NCBI RefSeq assembly: GCF_025558425.1
Contig: NZ_CP094718.1
Coordinates: 248,001 to 312,000, forward strand
DNA length: 64,000 bases
Source: Staphylococcus sp. IVB6240
GTDB lineage: Bacteria > Bacillota > Bacilli > Staphylococcales > Staphylococcaceae
Direction of reading: 5' to 3'
Shown here: in pieces, positions 33,208-42,707 of the stretch
How the letters are laid out: each line of letters starts with the position of its first letter
Position numbering within the stretch: the stretch's first letter is position 1
Notes under the pieces: generated by a model
The model's database searches: none
What the model was told of the DNA's origin: nothing
What the model saw: only the letters and a program-made list of their open reading frames with translations
Program-made: the position numbers and the translations under genes

Positions 33208-33321
33208 ATAAAAGGGACATGCTGTTACATGTCCCATGAGCCCGTTAAAAAGACGGTGACTATCATTAGTACTTAAAAAATAACTACCAATTCCGGTCAA
33301 AGAAAGTGGTGGTTATTTTTT
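33208..33321 (+). ncRNA. SprF-like antitoxin RNA, copy A
   Basis: Predicted transcript from a promoter TTGCAT (33173-33178), 17-bp spacer, TACATT (33196-33201). It contains a perfect hairpin GGGACATG/CATGTCCC (33214-33235), a CCGT/ACGG hairpin within GAGCCCGTTAAAAAGACGG, a sequence I recognise from staphylococcal type I antitoxins, and a terminator stem shared with the convergent toxin mRNA (33275-33321). The 3' overlap would let the RNA pair with the toxin message. Confidence 0.72.
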
Positions 33322-33420
33322 ATGGTCGAGTTTTATTATTGCGACAACAAGTCCTAATAAAGATACGACAAAAGTGCCGAATGCAATCATTAAGATTAAT
33401 GCGTCTGCAATACTTACCAT
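33313..33420 (-). CDS. SprG/TxpA-like (Hol-Tox family) type I toxin peptide
   Basis: 35-residue peptide: MVSIADALILMIAFG, then a hydrophobic span TFVVSLLGLVVAII, ending KLDHKK. One transmembrane helix with a basic tail is typical of putative holin-like toxins that damage the membrane. AAAGGA lies 8 nt upstream. Opposite to the antitoxin RNA, with overlapping 3' ends. Too short for usual gene callers. Toxicity is inferred from the family. Confidence 0.8.
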   Translation of the reverse strand: MVSIADALILMIAFGTFVVSLLGLVVAIIKLDHKK

Positions 33421-33461
33421 ACGGGCTTTTCCTTTCTAAAGATTTCAGTTATGCCGTTCAT
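33414..33461 (-). CDS. Leader peptide ORF coupled to the toxin
   Basis: 15-codon frame (MNGITEIFRKEKPVW) with the best ribosome site in the locus, AAGGAGGT, 7 nt before its ATG. Its TAA overlaps the toxin ATG region, so ribosomes finishing here could restart on the toxin. Other in-frame starts at 33467 (ATG) and 33470 (GTG) are too close to the ribosome site. Confidence 0.5.
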   Translation of the reverse strand: MNGITEIFRKEKPVW

Positions 33462-33516
33462 AGGCATCACCTCCTTATACTCAGATAGCCACCATCCACT
33501 TAACTTGCTCGATAAT

Positions 33517-33525
33517 ATTCTAGCA
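33517..33525 (-). promoter_or_regulatory. Extended -10 promoter of the toxin mRNA
   Basis: TGC-TAGAAT on the minus strand, 56 nt before the leader-peptide start. Transcript predicted to run from about 33510 to 33275. Confidence 0.5.
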
Positions 33526-33769
33526 CAACGTTCTTTTTAAAACTATATATTTATTTTTATTAAATAAGAATTGTGTGAAAATATGGGTACATAGCGTATA
33601 TTAAAGACGATGATTATCGTGTGATGACACATTAATAAAGAAATTAATTATCAGGTTCTATGGTAGAGAAAAATTTTAATTTCAAAGATGATATTTAAAG
33701 CTATTTAATTAATAAGACAAAATCATGCATATTGCGTTCTGAAATAAATTATGTTAAAAATTGTATCTA

Positions 33770-33880
33770 AATAGGACATGCTGTTACATGTCCCATGAGC
33801 CCGTTAAAAAGACGGTGACTATTATTGATAATTAAAAAATAACTACCAATTCGCGTCAAAGAAAGTGGTGGTTATTTTTT
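33770..33880 (+). ncRNA. SprF-like antitoxin RNA, copy B (solitary)
   Basis: Near-identical to copy A from GGACATGCTGTTACATGTCC through GAGCCCGTTAAAAAGACGG to the terminator stem (33834-33880). Upstream TTGCGT, 17 bp, TAAAAA could be a promoter. Its toxin partner is reduced to a C-terminal stub, so this copy may act as a spare antitoxin. Confidence 0.68.
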
Positions 33881-33910
33881 ATGGTTTAATTTAATGATTG
33901 CGACAATTAG
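33872..33910 (-). pseudogene. Remnant of a second toxin gene (3' end only)
   Basis: Minus-strand codons read LIVAIIKLNHKK-stop, matching the toxin A tail (VVAIIKLDHKK). Nothing upstream encodes the rest: the sequence runs directly into the amidohydrolase terminator, which marks the deletion junction. Confidence 0.75.
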
Positions 33911-33950
33911 AAAAGACCTTAAATTTCAGTTATGAGATTTAAGGTCTTTT
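33911..33950 (-). terminator. Terminator of the M20 amidohydrolase gene
   Basis: Perfect 14-bp stem AAAAGACCTTAAAT / ATTTAAGGTCTTTT, six bases after the gene's stop on the minus strand. Confidence 0.85.
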
Positions 33951-33956
33951 CGTCAT

Positions 33957-35123
33957 TTAAAGTACATTTTCTAATTCTAATATTTTCATAAATGTGCTCA
34001 CTGTGTATTTCATGGCTGATTCATCAATATCAAAGTGAGGACTATGGTGAGGCCAGTCTGTTTGTTTTTCTGCATTACCACAACCAGTAAAGAAAAAGGC
34101 ACCAGGTAAAGCGTGTAAGTAATAAGAGAAGTCCTCACCAATCATCATTAAATCAGAATCATGGTACCGGAAGTTTAAGTCATTGGCAGCTGTTTTAACA
34201 ATTTCTGCTGAAGCTTCATGATTATAAACAGGTAGATAACCATTAACATAATCTAAGTCATAAGTGATATCATTAGCCACAGCTAGACCTTGTAGCAGTT
34301 TGTCTAACTTTACATGTATATGTTTTTGTACGTTTGTATCAAAAGTACGAACAGTTCCACGACAATGTGCTGTATCTGGTATCACATTATCTGCATCACC
34401 AGCTTCAATTTTACCAAATGAGATGACTGCTTGTTTTACTGGATCAAGTGTACGAGAAATAATTTTTTGTGTACTTAAAATAAACTCTGCCATGATGACA
34501 ATCGGATCAATTGTCTCGTGAGGTTTTGCACCATGCCCCCCTTTACCATAAATTGTAATATTAAATTCATCTGGTTGTGCCATCATAGCACCAGGGCGTG
34601 TATGGATTGTCCCAGTAGGATAGCCACTCCATAAGTGATTGCCATATACTTTATCAACACCGACAAGTGCATTATCAGCAATCATGCCTTGTGCACCACC
34701 AGGCATTTCTTCTTCGCCATATTGGAAGATGAGTACAACGGCTCCTTTTAGTTCTGATTGATGTTCATGTAGGAGTTCGGCAACGGTTAATAAGATGGCA
34801 GTATGACCGTCATGACCACAAGCATGCATCACTCCAGGGATTTTTGAGCGATAAGGGACCTCTTTCATATCATCTATTGGCAATGCGTCAAAGTCTGCAC
34901 GCAAAGCAATGGTTGGTCCTTGTTCAGTATTACCAATCGTTGCAACAATACCATTTTCACCCACACGTTCTTGAATGTCGAAGTCAAGTTCTTTTAACTT
35001 TTCAAGAATATATGCATGTGTTTTTGTTTCTTGAAATGAGCGCTCTGGATATTGATGCAAGTGACGGCGTATCGCAATGGTTTCATGTTCTTTTTCGATA
35101 GCACGTTGAAACCAATCCGTCAT
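33957..35123 (-). CDS. M20-family amidohydrolase (N-acyl amino acid hydrolase type)
   Basis: 388-aa dinuclear metallohydrolase of the HipO/AmaA group, removing acyl groups from amino acids or related amides. Metal-binding motifs: HACGHDGH (about 101-108), QYGEEEMPGGA (about 134-144), GNHLW and the C-terminal GEDFSYY. The dimerisation lid lies at about 180-290. No signal peptide. Conserved between tuf and kbl in staphylococci. Substrate unknown. GGAGTG ribosome site precedes the start. Confidence 0.88.
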   Translation of the reverse strand: MTDWFQRAIEKEHETIAIRRHLHQYPERSFQETKTHAYILEKLKELDFDIQERVGENGIVATIGNTEQGPTIALRADFDALPIDDMKEVPYRSKIPGVMHACGHDGHTAILLTVAELLHEHQSELKGAVVLIFQYGEEEMPGGAQGMIADNALVGVDKVYGNHLWSGYPTGTIHTRPGAMMAQPDEFNITIYGKGGHGAKPHETIDPIVIMAEFILSTQKIISRTLDPVKQAVISFGKIEAGDADNVIPDTAHCRGTVRTFDTNVQKHIHVKLDKLLQGLAVANDITYDLDYVNGYLPVYNHEASAEIVKTAANDLNFRYHDSDLMMIGEDFSYYLHALPGAFFFTGCGNAEKQTDWPHHSPHFDIDESAMKYTVSTFMKILELENVL

Positions 35124-35157
35124 GGGTCATCCACTCCTTTATAAAGATTATGATAAT

Positions 35158-35186
35158 ATTATACACTTGCTTTTAACTTTCTTCAA
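35158..35186 (-). promoter_or_regulatory. Promoter of the amidohydrolase gene
   Basis: Minus-strand TTGAAG, 17-bp spacer, TATAAT. It lies in the 112-bp divergent space shared with kbl. Confidence 0.7.
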
Positions 35187-35235
35187 AATACGATATGATA
35201 AGGGTGTATTAGCAAATAGGAAAGGGGAATGAATC

Positions 35236-36426
35236 GTGGTACAAAGATTACACGACTTTCTAGAAGAAAATATTAACTATTTGAAAGACAATGGATTATA
35301 CAACGAGATTGACACAATTGAAGGTGCAAATGGCCCTCAAATCAAAATTGCAGGCAAAGAATATATCAACTTATCTTCTAACAACTACTTAGGCCTTGCG
35401 ACAGATGCAGACTTAAAAGCAGCAGCTAAAGAAGCTGTAGATTCTCATGGTGTGGGTGCAGGTGCTGTTCGTACAATCAACGGAACACTTGACTTACATG
35501 ATGAATTAGAAAAAACTTTAGCAGAATTTAAAGGTACAGAAGCAGCAATTGCTTACCAATCAGGTTTTAACTGTAACATGGCAGCAATCTCAGCTGTAAT
35601 GAACAAAAATGATGCAATCTTATCAGATGAATTAAACCATGCATCTATTATTGATGGTTGCCGTTTATCAAAAGCGAAAATCATTCGTGTAAACCATTCA
35701 GATATGGATGATTTACGTCAAAAAGCAAAAGAAGCTGTAGAATCTGGTCAATATAATAAAGTAATGTACATTACAGATGGTGTATTCAGTATGGATGGCG
35801 ATGTTGCCAAATTACCTGAAATTGTAGAAATCTGTGAAGAATATGGCATTATGGTTTATGTGGATGATGCGCATGGTTCTGGTGTAATGGGTAAAGGTGC
35901 TGGAACAGTAAAACATTTTGGATTACAAGATAAGGTTGACTTCCAAATTGGTACATTATCTAAAGCCATTGGTGTTGTAGGTGGATATGTTGCGGGTTCT
36001 CAAAAATTAATCGACTGGTTAAAAGTTCAATCACGTCCATTCTTATTCTCAACATCTTTAGCACCTGGAGACACAAAAGCTATTACAACAGCAGTGAAAA
36101 AGTTAATGGCGTCTACAGAACTTCATGATAAACTATGGGATAATGCAAATTATCTTAAAGAAGGCTTAAATAAATTAGGCTTCAATACAGGTGAATCAGA
36201 AACACCAATCACACCAGTTATTATTGGTGATGAGAAGAAAACACAAGAATTTAGTAAACGTTTAATGGAAGAAGGCGTTTATGTTAAATCAATCGTCTTC
36301 CCAACGGTACCACGTGGCACAGGCCGTGTACGTAATATGCCAACAGCTGCACATACAAAAGAAATGTTAGATGAAGCATTGGCTGTATATGAACGTGTTG
36401 GTAAAGAATTAAATGTTATCTCATAA
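35236..36426 (+). CDS. kbl: Kbl, glycine C-acetyltransferase
   Basis: 396-aa PLP enzyme of the alpha-oxoamine synthase family: 2-amino-3-ketobutyrate + CoA gives glycine + acetyl-CoA. PLP lysine is in [22 protein letters not shown] and [13 protein letters not shown] SSNNYLGLA motifs are present. GTG 35236 follows AAAGGGGAA. Together with the downstream dehydrogenase it forms the two-step threonine-to-glycine route. Confidence 0.92.
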   Translation: MVQRLHDFLEENINYLKDNGLYNEIDTIEGANGPQIKIAGKEYINLSSNNYLGLATDADLKAAAKEAVDSHGVGAGAVRTINGTLDLHDELEKTLAEFKGTEAAIAYQSGFNCNMAAISAVMNKNDAILSDELNHASIIDGCRLSKAKIIRVNHSDMDDLRQKAKEAVESGQYNKVMYITDGVFSMDGDVAKLPEIVEICEEYGIMVYVDDAHGSGVMGKGAGTVKHFGLQDKVDFQIGTLSKAIGVVGGYVAGSQKLIDWLKVQSRPFLFSTSLAPGDTKAITTAVKKLMASTELHDKLWDNANYLKEGLNKLGFNTGESETPITPVIIGDEKKTQEFSKRLMEEGVYVKSIVFPTVPRGTGRVRNMPTAAHTKEMLDEALAVYERVGKELNVIS

Positions 36427-36440
36427 TTAATATACACATA

Positions 36441-36474
36441 AGCGTAGTGACTCATAAAAGTTGCTGCGCTTTTT
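36441..36474 (+). terminator. Terminator after kbl
   Basis: 11-bp stem GCGTAGTGACT / AGTTGCTGCGC with G-U pairs, then TTTT. Confidence 0.72.
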
Positions 36475-36536
36475 AAATATAAGGAGATATCGTCATGTTT
36501 TATAGAGAAATGTAAACTTTAGGTGTTTTCCCTACG

Positions 36537-36572
36537 TGTACAAGTAAGCGCTTAAATGTTATAATGTGTACA
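36537..36572 (+). promoter_or_regulatory. tdh promoter with internal cre-like site
   Basis: Perfect TATAAT (36560-36565); weak -35 TGTACA (36537-36542) at 17 bp. The spacer holds AGTAAGCGCTTAAA (36543-36556), close to the CcpA cre consensus with its CG centre, implying glucose repression. TGTACA occurs again at 36567-36572. Confidence 0.6.
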
Positions 36573-36645
36573 AAGAGTTAGTTAATGAGCATAACAAGAA
36601 AACATTTGTGTTTATCAGAAAGACAGTTAGGAGATGTCATCATTT

Positions 36646-37605
36646 ATGAAAAGAATATTTATCACTGGTGCATTAGGTCAAATCGGTACAGAACTTGTTG
36701 TAAAATGTCGTGAAATTTATGGGAATGAAAATGTTTTAGCAACAGACATTCGTGAGCCAGAAGCAGGCTCTATTGTCGCTGAAGGTCCATTTGAAATTTT
36801 AGATGTAACTAATGCTGAAAAAATGGAACAATTAATTGCTGACTTTAAACCAGACACAATGATGCATATGGCAGCATTACTATCAGCAACTGCTGAACAA
36901 AAACCATTACTTGCATGGAACCTAAATATGGGTGGTTTAGTGAATGCTTTAGAAGCTGCACGTAAATATGATTTACAATTCTTCACACCAAGCTCAATTG
37001 GTGCATTTGGTCCGAATACACCTAAGAAAAATACACCTCAAGTTACAATCCAACGTCCAAACACAATGTATGGTGTGAACAAAGTTTCAGGTGAGTTATT
37101 ATGTGATTACTACTTCACAAAATTTGGAGTAGATACGCGTAGTGTACGTTTCCCAGGCCTTATTTCTTATGTAAAGGAACCAGGTGGCGGAACAACAGAT
37201 TATGCTGTTGATATTTATTTCCAAGCAGTTCGTGAAGGTAAGTATACAAGCTATATTAATCGTGGAACATATATGGACATGATGTTCATGGATGATGCCA
37301 TTGATGCCATTATTAAGTTGATGGAAGCAGATGGCGGCAAATTAATTAACCGTAACGCATATAACGTAAGTGCAATGAGTATTGAACCAGAAATGGTTAA
37401 AGCAGCCATTCAAGAACATGATCCAAACTTCACTTTAGACTATGATGTAGATCCTGTACGTCAGGGTATTGCTGAGAGCTGGCCGGATAGTATTGATACA
37501 AGCTGTGCGCGTGGCGAATGGGGCTTTGATCCAAAATATGACTTAGCAGCAATGACAAAACGTATGCTTGATGCAATTAGAGAAAAAGAAAATCAAAAAG
37601 CTTAA
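36646..37605 (+). CDS. tdh: Short-chain-type L-threonine 3-dehydrogenase
   Basis: NAD-dependent epimerase/dehydratase-fold enzyme (319 aa) of the extended SDR family. [10 protein letters not shown] (residues 8-17) is the NAD-binding glycine motif; YGVNK (catalytic Tyr-x-x-x-Lys) is in [10 protein letters not shown]. It would oxidise threonine to 2-amino-3-ketobutyrate for Kbl. Often labelled only as UDP-glucose-epimerase-like; the neighbouring kbl supports Tdh. ATG 36646 fits the TTAGGAGA site better than ATG 36634. Confidence 0.85.
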   Translation: MKRIFITGALGQIGTELVVKCREIYGNENVLATDIREPEAGSIVAEGPFEILDVTNAEKMEQLIADFKPDTMMHMAALLSATAEQKPLLAWNLNMGGLVNALEAARKYDLQFFTPSSIGAFGPNTPKKNTPQVTIQRPNTMYGVNKVSGELLCDYYFTKFGVDTRSVRFPGLISYVKEPGGGTTDYAVDIYFQAVREGKYTSYINRGTYMDMMFMDDAIDAIIKLMEADGGKLINRNAYNVSAMSIEPEMVKAAIQEHDPNFTLDYDVDPVRQGIAESWPDSIDTSCARGEWGFDPKYDLAAMTKRMLDAIREKENQKA

Positions 37606-37619
37606 TACTGATAACTTAT

Positions 37620-37660
37620 GAGATAGTGCATGTTTAGAAGGCGTGTACTGTCTCTTTTTT
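37620..37660 (+). terminator. Terminator after tdh
   Basis: GAGATAGTGCA / TGTACTGTCTC stem with G-U pairs, followed by six T. Confidence 0.82.
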
Positions 37661-37707
37661 CATATTTAGATAATGAGTATGAATATATTAAATTTTCTAA
37701 AAACTCA

Positions 37708-37736
37708 TTGAATTATTATGATTGAGTTGTTATAAT
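37708..37736 (+). promoter_or_regulatory. Promoter of ilvE
   Basis: TTGAAT (37708-37713), 17-bp spacer, perfect TATAAT (37731-37736). Confidence 0.8.
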
Positions 37737-37776
37737 GCTTGTATTACATTTACATATTTTACAGGGGGCATTTATT

Positions 37777-38859
37777 ATGACAGATTTAGTGAAATTAGAA
37801 CAACGCCAAGAGTTAAAAGAGAAACCAGATCAATCCTCTTTAACATTTGGTGAAGTATTTACAGACTATATGTTAAGTTTTGAATATACAGAAGGCCAAG
37901 GCTGGCATGATTTGAAAATCGTTCCATATGCGCCTATTGAAATCTCACCAGCTGCACAAAGTGTACATTATGGTCAATCTGTATTTGAAGGGTTAAAAGC
38001 ATATAAACATAACGGAGAAGTTGTCTTATTTAGACCAGATGAAAACTTCAAACGTATTAATGTCTCATTAGAGCGTTTAAAAATGCCACGCATTGATGAG
38101 GACTTATTATTAGAAGGTTTAAAACAGCTTGTTGACGTAGACCGTGATTGGGTTCCTGAAGGTGAAGGACAATCATTGTATATCCGTCCAGTTGTTTTTG
38201 CGACAGAAGGTATATTAGGAGTAGCCCCGTCTAAAAATTACCGTTTATTAATTATTTTATCACCATCAGGATCTTATTATGGTGGAGACTCATTACGTCC
38301 TACAAAAATTTATGTTGAGGATGAATATGTTCGTGCAGTACGTGGTGGTGTTGGTTTTGCGAAAGTTGCGGGTAACTACGCAGCTAGCTTACTAGCACAA
38401 GCAAATGCGAATGCACTTGGATTTGACCAAGTACTTTGGTTAGATGGTGTAGAACAAAAATATGTTGAAGAAGTTGGAAGCATGAACATCTTCTTCGTAA
38501 TTAACGGAAAAGTTGTGACGCCATCATTAAATGGTAGTATCTTACCTGGTATCACACGTAAAACAGTACTTGCATTAGCTGAAACACTCGGCTATGAAGT
38601 AGAAGAACGTCGTGTATCTATTGATGAGTTATTCGAGCACTATGAAAAAGGTGAATTAGAAGAAGTCTTTGGTACAGGTACAGCAGCCGTGATTTCTCCA
38701 GTTGGTGAATTACAATTTAAAGATCAAAAAATGGTTATCAATAATAATGAAACAGGAAAAATCACTCAAGCGTTATATGACAACTATACAGGTATTCAAA
38801 GTGGTAAGTTAGATGATCCACATAACTGGCGTTTAGTCGTACCACATTATGAAAGATAA
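37777..38859 (+). CDS. ilvE: IlvE, branched-chain amino acid aminotransferase
   Basis: 360-aa class IV PLP aminotransferase interconverting Leu/Ile/Val and their keto acids; it also supplies precursors for branched fatty acids. PLP lysine in [25 protein letters not shown] and [12 protein letters not shown] are family signatures. ATG 37777 after CAGGGGG is chosen over an upstream in-frame ATG at 37735, which lies at the promoter. Confidence 0.95.
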   Translation: MTDLVKLEQRQELKEKPDQSSLTFGEVFTDYMLSFEYTEGQGWHDLKIVPYAPIEISPAAQSVHYGQSVFEGLKAYKHNGEVVLFRPDENFKRINVSLERLKMPRIDEDLLLEGLKQLVDVDRDWVPEGEGQSLYIRPVVFATEGILGVAPSKNYRLLIILSPSGSYYGGDSLRPTKIYVEDEYVRAVRGGVGFAKVAGNYAASLLAQANANALGFDQVLWLDGVEQKYVEEVGSMNIFFVINGKVVTPSLNGSILPGITRKTVLALAETLGYEVEERRVSIDELFEHYEKGELEEVFGTGTAAVISPVGELQFKDQKMVINNNETGKITQALYDNYTGIQSGKLDDPHNWRLVVPHYER

Positions 38860-38881
38860 GTAATCATTCTTATAGATGAAG

Positions 38882-38918
38882 GCATCCCATATCAAAATGA
38901 TGGTGTGGGGTGTTTTTT
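38882..38918 (+). terminator. Terminator after ilvE
   Basis: CATCCCA..ATC / GAT..TGTGGGGTG stem with six T. Confidence 0.75.
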
Positions 38919-39095
38919 GTTTTGAAGAACGGAAATAAAACACTCATTCAACTGGAAGATCAAACATGTTATGGTGTATATAAAGAAGATAGTTGAAGGT
39001 ATTAGAGGGAGTAAGAGACCCAAATCATTATATCTAACTTCCTTTGTACATAATGGTTGATGAAGAACGAAAATTCCAGGAAATAGGTGACAAGG

Positions 39096-39833
39096 ATGGC
39101 AATTAAATGGTTATTATTTGATAAAGATGGTACGCTGATTCAATTTGATCAAAGTTGGGTCAAGGTTGGTATTCAGTTAGTAGACGATGTGTGTGAACAT
39201 TTTGAAATAGCAGAACGCAGCATAGTTTATGATGCTATTGGAATAGAAGAGCAGGCATTTCGATCAGGAAGTGTCATGGCATCTGGCTCACTTGAAGAAA
39301 TGACAGCCATATTTAATCAATATACTCATGTAGATACATATGACTGGGTTTGCGCACGTAGTCAACAGTTAATTGATACTCGCGAACCTGAAAGTAAGTT
39401 GTATCCCGGGGTTCGTGAAGCTTTGATTCAACTAAAAAGCCATGGTTATCAATTGGCAATTGTGACAGGGGATAATGCTCAAGGCGTGTCGCACTTTTTG
39501 AACGAAACAGGGATGGAAGATGTGTTTTCATGTGTGATTTCAACAAATGGCGATAATTATGAAAAACCAGATCCACGTCTTCTACAGCCACTATGGTCAC
39601 TTGGGGTAGAGGGAGAAGAGATGATTATGATTGGTGATACAGATTTAGATATGGAAACAGGGAAGCGCGCTAGATGTGCTAAAAACATTGGTGTGAAAAC
39701 TGGTTTGGGACGTGAAGCGACATTTGACGAAGCGGATGTTGTATTAGAAGATGTCACACAATTGATAGATTATCTGGAGGGGTGGAATAATATTGTATTA
39801 AAAGATGTGAAGCAGAGTGAAAAAGAAAAGTGA
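39096..39833 (+). CDS. HAD-family phosphatase (phosphoglycolate phosphatase-like)
   Basis: 245-aa hydrolase. Motif I DKDGTLIQ (11-18; the nucleophile and +2 Asp are present), motif II VTGDN, motif III lysine near NYEKPDP, motif IV GDTDLDMETGKRA. A helical cap lies between motifs I and II. No signal peptide. ATG 39096 after AGGTGA is preferred to GTG 39087. Conserved after ilvE in staphylococci; substrate unknown. Confidence 0.82.
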   Translation: MAIKWLLFDKDGTLIQFDQSWVKVGIQLVDDVCEHFEIAERSIVYDAIGIEEQAFRSGSVMASGSLEEMTAIFNQYTHVDTYDWVCARSQQLIDTREPESKLYPGVREALIQLKSHGYQLAIVTGDNAQGVSHFLNETGMEDVFSCVISTNGDNYEKPDPRLLQPLWSLGVEGEEMIMIGDTDLDMETGKRARCAKNIGVKTGLGREATFDEADVVLEDVTQLIDYLEGWNNIVLKDVKQSEKEK

Positions 39834-39900
39834 GCACAATAATACATTTATTTCTGTATCGAACTGGATATGATTTACTGTTATATTGTATATGCAATTC

Positions 39901-39909
39901 TGTTATAAT
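39901..39909 (+). promoter_or_regulatory. Extended -10 promoter of the YfhO gene
   Basis: TGT-TATAAT; a weak TTATAT lies 17 bp upstream. About 150 bp before the start codon, leaving a long leader with no structure I can assign. Confidence 0.55.
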
Positions 39910-40058
39910 GAGTGCGAGTGTGACAATTAAAAGCTCTGAAATAAATGTTGTGAGATATATTACGATTATCTTTTAGGAGAATCATTATTTTATAAAAGAT
40001 AAATACATAATTTGATGCGTATAGTCATATTTAAAGAGTGAAGAAAGAAGGAATACTA

Positions 40059-42653
40059 TTGAAAAAAGATTTTCCGTATGCTAAATGGCTAAAATTACTG
40101 GGCATGGCACTTTTTGTTGGGGCGCTTGTGTATGTTCCAGTGCTTTATCGCTATGTTGTTCATGGAATTATTTACAGTGGAAAGTTTGATGGTGTTAAAC
40201 AAATGATACCATTTCAAGCCTATTTATATGAGCGAATGTCTAATTTTTCGTCTCTATATGATATTGGATTTGGTTTAGGTGGAGATTACTTTACAGATCT
40301 TGCTTATTATTACACGACTTCTCCTATCATGTATGCCAATTTTTTAGGTATTAAAATATTCGATATATTAGGTCTTGTGGACCCATCTAGTCTTGATTTT
40401 TGGGCAATGAACCAAATTGTTGTGGCTTACTTTAAATGTGTACTTACCTTTTTGGCTGCATATGGGATGTTAAGAATGTTCCAAATGGAGAAACCATATA
40501 GATTTCTAGGTGCAATGCTTTATAGTGCTTCAACAGTGTTTTATTTCTTTAATTTTGCATGGTCGTTTTTTGGAGATGTCATGCTATACTTGCCACTTGC
40601 TATTTGGGGAATGGAGCGCTTTTTCAAAACACGTAAGATTGGATTGTTTATTGTTGCGATTGTATTAACATTATTTACGAATTTTTACTTTAGTTATTAT
40701 GTTGCACTTGGTCTGATGGCATATCTTGTTTATCGTATGATTGATACGCACCCTGAAGACATTGTGCCACGTTGGAAAAAATTATGGCTACTTTTTCCAT
40801 CTGTATTAATTAGTCTGTTCCTCGCTTCATTTGGTTTCTTAACAGGTGTACGTTCTTTTCTTAATAATGATCGTAAACTGATTGATTTTGAAGTGCCACT
40901 GTTGATCGACTTTTCACCAAGATATCACATCTTTTCAAGTGGTCTTGAGTTTACCATTACATTTATTGCATTAGTTGCATTGTTTACGTTTAAACTTTAT
41001 CGCCATTATTATTATCGTATGTTTGCGATACTGTCTTGGATTTTATTAATTGGTTCATTGACACCTTATATGGATAGTTTATTCAATGGTCTATCATTTC
41101 CAGAAAGACGATGGGGATTCTTATTAATATTATCGACAAGTGTTATGATCGCATTATGGTTAAAACACATTACAGAGTTAATGTGGCGTAATTATTTAGT
41201 ATCATTAGTGCCGATTGTTCCATTAGTAATTGCAACAATTAATATGTCTGTAGGTCGTTTATCGTGGATGTTTGTAGCTGCATTGATTTTATGTGTCATT
41301 GGTTACTGTATTTATTCACAAAAAGGTTTTTCAAAAAATATGATCTACCTTATAATTGGACTCTTTGTTGTTCAACAATTTGTGCTTCTTCTAAATTATC
41401 GAGCTAATTGTATGACGATATATGAGAGAGATGAATCAATACTACACACAGAGGATTATCATAGTGAAGTGTTACAAAAGAAAATAGATGAAATTAAGAA
41501 AAAACAAGATTCTCCAATGGAGCGTATCGATTATATGAGTCATTTTGCAGTTAATTCTGGTATGCTATATGACTTCAATGGTGTTTCTCTTTATTCTAGT
41601 ATCTTTGATGGTGAGATTTTAGACTACTATGATAAACAAATGCAGATTAACATGGGATATGATGGTAATAGTCTCTATCGTATGTTAGGTAATCGTGCAA
41701 ACTTATACGCATTATGGAATGTCTCTGATCGTATCAAGAGAAGTGAGGATATAGCTGATGTTTATGGCATGGGGCCACAAAAGAAAATTAAAGATAGAAC
41801 ATTTACATGGTCACATAGTCACAATACAATTGATTATCCGTCAGCACATTTAACATCAAAAGTGTTTGAGGCAGAAGATTTAAAATCACCATTAGACAGA
41901 GAGCATGCAATGCTTGAAGGTGTTGTAATGGAAGGAGAAAAAGCGAATACGCTATTCTATCCAAATCCGAATATGGTTAAACTTGCAGAAATCACACCAC
42001 GTGATGCAAAACAGAAAGGATTTAATTTAACAGTTTCAAAAGATTATGGTGGACTCGATATCTCTATGCCATCTGATTTTTCAGAGAGATATAAAGATTA
42101 TTACTTAGAAATGGATGTTGAATTATTGCATCCTGATGTTCCACACTACTTAATTGTAGATGATTTCCGCCAAGATCGTAAGGAACTTACCCAACGTTAT
42201 AGACGTTTTGTCACACCAGTAACGGTTCGAGTACCTGCTAAAGAGCCTATGCAGCTCAAGCTTAAAAAGGGTACATACCGTGTCAATATTAAAGGTATTT
42301 ACGGTGAGGATTATTCAACTTTAGAAAAAGCAAAAGACGATGTGAAGCCAGTCAAAGTAACGAAAACAAAGCGTGATATTAAAGTTAAGATGAATCCAAC
42401 GAAGAAGTCTTACCTTGTGCTTCCAATGCCATATCGTGATGGTTTAAAAGCAGAATTAGACGGTGAGAAGAGAGAAGTGAAAAAAGGAAATGGTATTCAA
42501 ACCATTATTCCAGTTAATAAAGGTGAAAAAGAAGTTGTGATTCATTATGAATTACCACATTGGCCTTTATATCTTATTATGACAATCTTAGGTCTTATTG
42601 CTGCTTTCGTTTACCGTAAGTGGTTACGTCGAGATATCAAATCAATTCATTAA
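40059..42653 (+). CDS. YfhO-family polytopic membrane glycosyltransferase-like protein
   Basis: 864-aa membrane protein: about 12-14 transmembrane segments fill residues 10-460, then a large extracytoplasmic domain, a final transmembrane helix (about 838-857) and a basic tail. The N-terminal loop GFGLGGDYFTDLAYYYTTSP resembles the GT-C fold. YfhO proteins of Firmicutes are implicated in glycosylating teichoic acids; that role is inferred here. TTG 40059, 7 nt after AGAAGGA, is preferred to GTG 40038. Confidence 0.82.
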   Translation: MKKDFPYAKWLKLLGMALFVGALVYVPVLYRYVVHGIIYSGKFDGVKQMIPFQAYLYERMSNFSSLYDIGFGLGGDYFTDLAYYYTTSPIMYANFLGIKIFDILGLVDPSSLDFWAMNQIVVAYFKCVLTFLAAYGMLRMFQMEKPYRFLGAMLYSASTVFYFFNFAWSFFGDVMLYLPLAIWGMERFFKTRKIGLFIVAIVLTLFTNFYFSYYVALGLMAYLVYRMIDTHPEDIVPRWKKLWLLFPSVLISLFLASFGFLTGVRSFLNNDRKLIDFEVPLLIDFSPRYHIFSSGLEFTITFIALVALFTFKLYRHYYYRMFAILSWILLIGSLTPYMDSLFNGLSFPERRWGFLLILSTSVMIALWLKHITELMWRNYLVSLVPIVPLVIATINMSVGRLSWMFVAALILCVIGYCIYSQKGFSKNMIYLIIGLFVVQQFVLLLNYRANCMTIYERDESILHTEDYHSEVLQKKIDEIKKKQDSPMERIDYMSHFAVNSGMLYDFNGVSLYSSIFDGEILDYYDKQMQINMGYDGNSLYRMLGNRANLYALWNVSDRIKRSEDIADVYGMGPQKKIKDRTFTWSHSHNTIDYPSAHLTSKVFEAEDLKSPLDREHAMLEGVVMEGEKANTLFYPNPNMVKLAEITPRDAKQKGFNLTVSKDYGGLDISMPSDFSERYKDYYLEMDVELLHPDVPHYLIVDDFRQDRKELTQRYRRFVTPVTVRVPAKEPMQLKLKKGTYRVNIKGIYGEDYSTLEKAKDDVKPVKVTKTKRDIKVKMNPTKKSYLVLPMPYRDGLKAELDGEKREVKKGNGIQTIIPVNKGEKEVVIHYELPHWPLYLIMTILGLIAAFVYRKWLRRDIKSIH

Positions 42654-42669
42654 ATATGTTGCAAAAGGA

Positions 42670-42704
42670 AATCCCCTGGCTATCTGTTAGCGAGGGGATT
42701 TTAG
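42670..42704. terminator. Shared terminator between yfhO and the kinase pair
   Basis: AATCCCCTgGCTA / TAGCgAGGGGATT with T-run on the plus strand and A-run on the other side; the genes converge here. Confidence 0.82.
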
Positions 42705-42707
42705 CTA

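Noticed and set aside
33540..33769. Possible further gene between the two toxin-antitoxin copies
   Set aside because: Very AT-rich, only very short frames, no ribosome site; treated as spacer.
39834..40037. Possible riboswitch in the long leader before the YfhO gene
   Set aside because: I could not find a conserved core or terminator/antiterminator pair.
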